DNA from: Acanthamoeba lenticulata
Taxonomy: Eukaryota; Discosea; Longamoebia; Acanthamoebidae
Assembly: GCA_002179805.1 (NCBI GenBank)
Contig: NAVB01000026.1
Coordinates: 1 to 35,266 of the forward strand
Direction: 5' to 3'
DNA: 35,266 nt
The stretch's first letter is position 1; the number at the start of each line of letters is the position of its first letter. The translations under genes and the position numbers were made by a program. The notes beneath the pieces were generated by a model. That model had not been told where the DNA came from and did not search any database. It was given only the letters and a program-made list of their open reading frames with translations. Positions 30,791 through 35,266 of the stretch are shown in pieces.

Positions 30791-31314
30791 CTTTTCAGTT
30801 CTGCAGCGCAATAACACGAAGAAAATGAACAAATAAATAAAATTGTTATTTTGGGCTGAAATGGCAAACGTCCAGCTGCACCGTGTCTCCACGATGGCTG
30901 ATAGAGCTTGAGTACATCTACAGTACCAGCCAACAAGAGCTTGATGTGGTGTTGTTGGGGGGTACTCAATGGTATTTATGGCATCTCGGACAAGCTGGCA
31001 TTTTTATTTTTATGGCTCATTCTTTCGGCCGTCGCCATTGGTCACGATGGTGCGGAGTGCGGAGGTGCGGTCGAGCCTCATACAAAGCGGTTGTTTGCTG
31101 CTTCTTCCCGCGCGTAACGCACACAACCCCTGACTGTAGTGTACGGGTCCCTCTCCTTGAAAAAGGCCGGCTTGTGCCTTCTTCTCTTTCGTTCTTTGTT
31201 GTCGCTTTCGTGGATCTGCGACAGGTCCCAACTCTCCGTTTTTTTCATACTCTTGCTCTCTCTTCATCTCACTTCGGCTCTTCCAACGTTTCAGATTTTC
31301 TTAAAGCTTCCGAG
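30791..31314. other. Divergent promoter region (UBL-UBA-UBR / squalene synthase)
   Basis: These 524 bases separate two divergent starts. The left end looks like a 5'-UTR intron of the minus-strand gene (T-rich, ending TGCGCTGCAG). A TATTTATGG box lies near 30971, far from either ATG. Pyrimidine-rich tracts fill 31150-31310 before the squalene synthase start. The plus frame is open upstream of 31315, but its composition is not coding-like. Confidence 0.45.
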
Positions 31315-33372
31315 ATGGCGTACGGACGCCAGTTCTCTACTTCCATCTTCCTCATCTGTCTCCTTGAGTTCGTCTTCTGGTTCTACTGCACCGTGTCGGC
31401 TGCAGGCGTCGCCGAAGAGATGTACATGACTCAGGGGATCGAAACCTTTAAGCACTCCTCCGGTGCCCACGAAAGCGAAGTCGCCGGAGCGACTGGTCAG
31501 GAGGCCTCCCGTGCCGTCCACCAGGCCGCCGGGGAGGCCAGCCTCCACGAGCCCACCAACCTCAAGTCGAACGACCTCCTCACCAACGTGGTGACTGGCG
31601 GAGACTACGGCGTTGGTCGGCTGGGCGTGTGGATTGCGGTCGCCGTTGGGCTGCTGGGCATCAAGTTCCTTTTCCCGCACCACGTGAAGAAGATTACGGA
31701 TGTGTTGTTCCGTCCCGACGAGCTCTACTATCTGCTCAAGTTCAAGTTCTTCTACAAGGCACGTCCACATCTCGCAAATCACTCCGCAATTTGTGGCGGG
31801 AGCAAGCCCATCTTTATTACTCTTGTGTATTACTTTTTGTCGACACGTGGTCTGACCTGTGCGACGGTCTCGGTGGTGCTCAGGTGCCGGAGTTCCCTAA
31901 GAACCTGTCCAAGGAGGACCGCTTCAGCTACGGTAAGCTGGCTCAAGTCTCGCGGTCTTTCACCGCTGTCATCGCCGAACTGCCTGAGGAGCTCAGGAGA
32001 CCCGTGCGCCCTTCCCTCTGTTTTTTTTTTTATATTTCTTATTTCTTATTTTTAATAGAATTTAGTTTATATTCGAGTGTTTTATTTGGGAATGGAGTTC
32101 TCACTTGGCCCGCCTTTCTCAGATTGCCAACTTCTATTTGGTCCTTCGCGGACTTGATACCATTGAAGACGATATGTCGATTCCGTTGAAGGAAAAGGTT
32201 CGTCCTTGTGTCGTAGAGTGACGTGCATGGTCGAGGTCTCATTCCTCTCCGTAACTCTTCACAGGTGCCCCACTTGATCCACTTCTGGGAGAAGCTGTAC
32301 ATCAGGGGATGGAACGTCGACGGCTACGGGGACAACCCGCATGAAACGGATCTCTTGCGGCAGTTCAACTTTGTCATCGAGGTCTTCCGGGACCTTAAGC
32401 CTGAGTACACTCCCATTTTATTTTATTTTTCTCGTTTTTTCTTCGTTTTTCGTTCTTTGGCTTAGACTAAGTCTTAATGAAACGTCTCGTTGTGATTCAC
32501 TGCTTGCTGCAGGTATCAGGAAGTGATTGCGGACATCACCAAGCGGATGGGTGCCGGTATGGCTAAGTTTGCCCAAGACAAGCAGGTCATCACGCTTGAG
32601 GACTATAACGAGTACTGCCACTACGTTGCCGGTCTCGTCGGGATTGGCCTCAGCAAGATGTTCGCCGCCTCGGGCCTCGAATGTAAGCTCCTCCTCTCTT
32701 CTTGTGCACAACCTCTCGACACGATTCTAACGCGCCCTGTTCTCTCGGACAGCCGACAAGTTCGCGAATCTGGATGAGCTGTCGAACAGCATGGGCCTGT
32801 TCTTGCAGAAGACAAACATCACTCGTGACTACCTCGAGGACGTCACCGCTGTCAACCCGCGTATCTTCTACCCAAAGGATATTTGGTATGTCGCCTTGAA
32901 GTTCGACTGCGAAGCGAAGCCCGTGCTCACAAACCCAAACAGGGGCAAGTACGCCAAAAACATCGTTGATTTGAAGGAGCCCGAGAACAAGGAGGCCGCG
33001 CTGAAGTGCTTGAACGAGATGGTCACCAACGCGATGGCGCACATCACCGACTGCTTGGACTACATGATGCTCCTGACCCACCCGCAGGTCTTTAAGTTCT
33101 GCGGCATCCCGCAGGCCATGGCGATCGCCACGCTGGCCCGCATCTACAACAACTACGACGTCTTCAAGAAGGAGGTCAAGATAAGGAAGGGAGAGGCCGT
33201 CCAGATGATGATGTATGGCGGCAACTACGAGGCCGTCATCGGCGTCTTCCTCAAGTACATCGCCGAGATGGAGAGCAAGATCCCCGAGAAGGACCCCAGC
33301 GCCGAGAAGATGAGGCACTACATCGCCATCGCCAGGGAGAGGATCGCCAAGGGCAGGGGCAGGCAGCAGTGA
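31315..33372 (+). CDS. SQS: Squalene synthase with N-terminal membrane extension
   Basis: Six exons join in frame: 31315-31758, 31884-32003, 32123-32197, 32265-32404, 32513-32682 and 32753-33372, giving 522 residues. It joins two farnesyl diphosphates into squalene, the first committed step of sterol synthesis. Family motifs are [31 protein letters not shown] (first Asp-rich site), [31 protein letters not shown] (second Asp-rich site) and [19 protein letters not shown]. The catalytic core starts near residue 121. Before it lie a hydrophobic segment (8-29), a polar loop and a second hydrophobic segment (104-120). The protein ends hydrophilic ([12 protein letters not shown]), without the C-terminal membrane anchor usual in fungi, animals and plants. 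The first intron starts with GC at 31759, the only choice that keeps phase. ER location is expected. Confidence 0.92.
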
Positions 33373-33641
33373 GGAGAACATCCTTCCCCCCGCCCACCCA
33401 CAGTGTGATCAAACTTGTGCCCCGCTCACGCCTGTTCTCGTTGTTGGTGTGACCTTGTTTTCAACAATGAGTTCATCCGCATGATGGCATTCCCAACCCA
33501 CCACAACAACCGCAAAAACGGAGGAAATAGTTTTGTAATTTGGTATTTTCATTCTTCAGGCACACATTAGCCAAGCAACGCGTTGGCGAGATTGATCAAG
33601 TCGGGAGAGAGCGGAGAGACGAAAGGACCCAGAGTCACGCC
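33373..33641. other. Intergenic region between squalene synthase and PDK1-like gene
   Basis: These 269 bases hold the 3' flank of one gene and the promoter of the next. An acceptor-like TTCATTCTTCAG near 33549-33560 could end a 5'-UTR intron of the kinase gene. No TATA box or gene is visible. Confidence 0.4.
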
Positions 33642-35266
33642 ATGGCAGACCTTTCTCCTCCTCCGCCACCGCCTGGGGGTGATGGCGGGGGCAGCAAGCG
33701 GGGCAGCCACAAAAGGGGCCACAGCTTGTCCGAGGGCATGTCTCGCCTCTTCTTCGGGCTGCGCCACGCCGGCAGCGGCCCGCACACGGGCGGAGGGAGC
33801 GACGAGAAGGGCGGCACACAAACAGCCAAGGAGGCCAAGGACAAAGAAAAACCGGACAAAGCGGCTAAGGCCAAGAAGGCCAAGCGCGGCCGTAGCCAGT
33901 CGTCCAAGGAATCTCCCAGGGACAAGGTAAATGTGAGCAGCGGCAGCAACAGCGGCAGAAAGAAGTCGGCCACCAAGTCGACGACAACCAGCAGCGCTGC
34001 CCTTCACCCACGCTCCGAAACCCAGCCCCCACCACCAAGCCACCAACAGGTTCGTACAATTTATTTATTTTTATTTTTATTTTTTGGTATCTTTTTTTGT
34101 GCGTTTATATCGGTATATATGTACAAAATAACATCAGCTACTTATTTATAGTTTTTAATCTAAATATTCCTGCTGTGTGGGCGCAGGTGCGGGCTGCCCT
34201 CGGCGCAAGCTCGCCCCAGCGACCACCAATACGGGCGTCGCCCTCAGCCGGCGAGCTCTCGGAGCGATGGAATGCGTGGCGCGGCGGCGAGCGCGAGTGG
34301 GACGCGGCCCAGGGCGATGGGCCGTCCCCGGCGGTCTCCCCGCGCGGCGGCAACGGCGAGCGCAAGGGATTCCTCGGGCGGGCGCGAAGCATCATCACCC
34401 AGCCCCTCTCGCCGCATCCGCCCCCGCCCCCGGCGGTGCTATCTGACGACGAGGCCGACGGCCACGACGAAGTCAGCACCAATGGGCATCAGGCCCCGGC
34501 CAATCCTCACCACCACCATCACCACTTCTCCATCTTCAAGAAGACCGCCGGCAAGCATGATCAGCATGAGGGCGCAGCGCACGCGCAGCACCACCCACGA
34601 CCGGAGAGCAACGGCGTGTCGCCGGTGCATTCCCCGCGCGACCCGACGGCCCCCGCGGCGCCCGCCGAGCACGAGGCCATCGGCCACACGACGCCCGGGG
34701 AGCAGCAGCGAGCAGACGAGAAGGGGAAGGAGGGAGAGGAGGAGGAGAAGGTGAAGGAGGCTGGTGACGGGGATGCCGAGCGGAACGGGGGCGCAGGGGA
34801 GGCGGGCTCGGCCACTGCCACGAAGACGACGACGGCCACAGCCACCACAACCACGACCACGACGGCCACAGCCACGGCCGGGATCGCCTCGGCGCCGGCC
34901 CCCGCCGTGGTGGATCGCGCGCAGATGACGAAGCGAACGGTGCAGGACTTTGAGTTTGGGAAGGTGATCGGGGAGGGCTCCTACGGCCAGGTGCGGGCAG
35001 CGAGGGACGTGGCGACAGGCCAGGTGTACGCCATCAAGGTTCGTGCGGTGGTGATCCGGCTGGTGATGTGCCGCCGAGTTATCTCGGAGCTCTGACGCTC
35101 GGGGGATGCGCGCGGCAGATTCTGGACAAGCGACACATCGTGAAGGAGAACAAAGTGGAGCAGGTCAAGCGCGAGAAGCAGATCCTCGAGTCCCTTTCGC
35201 ACCCCAACATCATCCGCCTCTACGGCACCTTCCAGGACCCCAACTCCCTATGTACGTTTTTTTTTT
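33642..35266 (+). CDS. PDK1: PDK1-like (3-phosphoinositide-dependent) protein kinase, 3' partial
   Basis: Exons 33642-34049, 34187-35038 and 35119-35251 join in frame; the last donor (GTACGT at 35252) runs into the window end. The 464 residues visible comprise a non-catalytic N-terminus of about 385 residues and the kinase N-lobe. The N-terminus is low-complexity: Pro run, Lys/Ala region, Ser-Pro sites, HHHHHH, and an Ala/Thr run just before the kinase. The kinase begins DFEFGKVIGEGSYGQVRAAR (glycine loop), then VYAIKILDKRHIVKENKVEQ and VKREKQILESLSHPNIIRLY plus GTFQDPNSL. The KRHIVKENK helix matches the PIF-pocket helix typical of PDK1, and the TFQD strand also fits. PDK1 phosphorylates activation loops of AGC kinases downstream of PIP3. 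The PH domain, if present, lies beyond the window. Confidence 0.82.

Noticed and set aside
30883..31314. Upstream in-frame extension of squalene synthase
   Set aside because: The open frame continues 5' but is Cys/Phe/Ser-rich and promoter-like; ATG 31315 starts directly at the hydrophobic N-terminus.

Overview
The window looks like nuclear DNA of an amoebozoan, most likely Acanthamoeba. It is GC-rich with strong G/C third-position bias. Nearly every gene is cut by short introns (about 50-250 nt, GT-AG). Gene content includes a choice-of-anchor A (CAA) secreted protein of the cyst-wall 'Jonah' type and a receptor that fuses periplasmic-binding-like domains to two TKL kinases and a nucleotidyl cyclase. 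No tRNA, rRNA, transposon or CRISPR array was seen.

Layout. 1-2252 (+): 3' part of an amidohydrolase. 2301-4779 (-): secreted beta-lactamase-fold serine hydrolase. 4974-6049 (+): ependymin-related secreted protein. 6130-8563 (-): SV2/SVOP-type MFS transporter. 8879-11951 (+): LIM-RGS signalling protein. 12641-13853 (+): type I membrane protein with a Ser/Pro stalk. 13951-15841 (-): malate/lactate dehydrogenase-2 family enzyme with a possible peroxisomal tail. 16100-17915 (+): Thr-repeat/Cys-rich/CAA protein. 18035-18363 (-): small two-exon gene. 19206-19941 (-): small type I membrane protein. 20663-21070 (+): intronless SnoaL/NTF2-like protein. 21198-22665 (-): type II membrane glycosyltransferase-like protein. 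22728-28896 (-): receptor kinase/cyclase/kinase. 29205-30790 (-): UBL-UBA-UBR-box protein. 31315-33372 (+): squalene synthase. 33642-right edge (+): PDK1-like kinase, cut by the window end.

The genes do not form an operon-like pathway. Two themes recur. One is secretion or cell surface (beta-lactamase-like, ependymin-like, two type I proteins, the CAA protein, the receptor). The other is signalling and turnover (LIM-RGS, receptor kinase/cyclase, PDK1, UBL-UBA-UBR). Several architectures depart from their families: a LIM zinc module split by a 184-residue insert, a squalene synthase with membrane segments at the N-terminus instead of the C-terminus, a cyclase domain with substituted catalytic positions between two intact kinases, and a compact UBL-UBA-UBR protein.

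Exon joins were worked out by hand from splice consensus, phase and protein continuity. Joins given with exact positions keep the frame through to a stop codon. Those described as approximate do not have that support.
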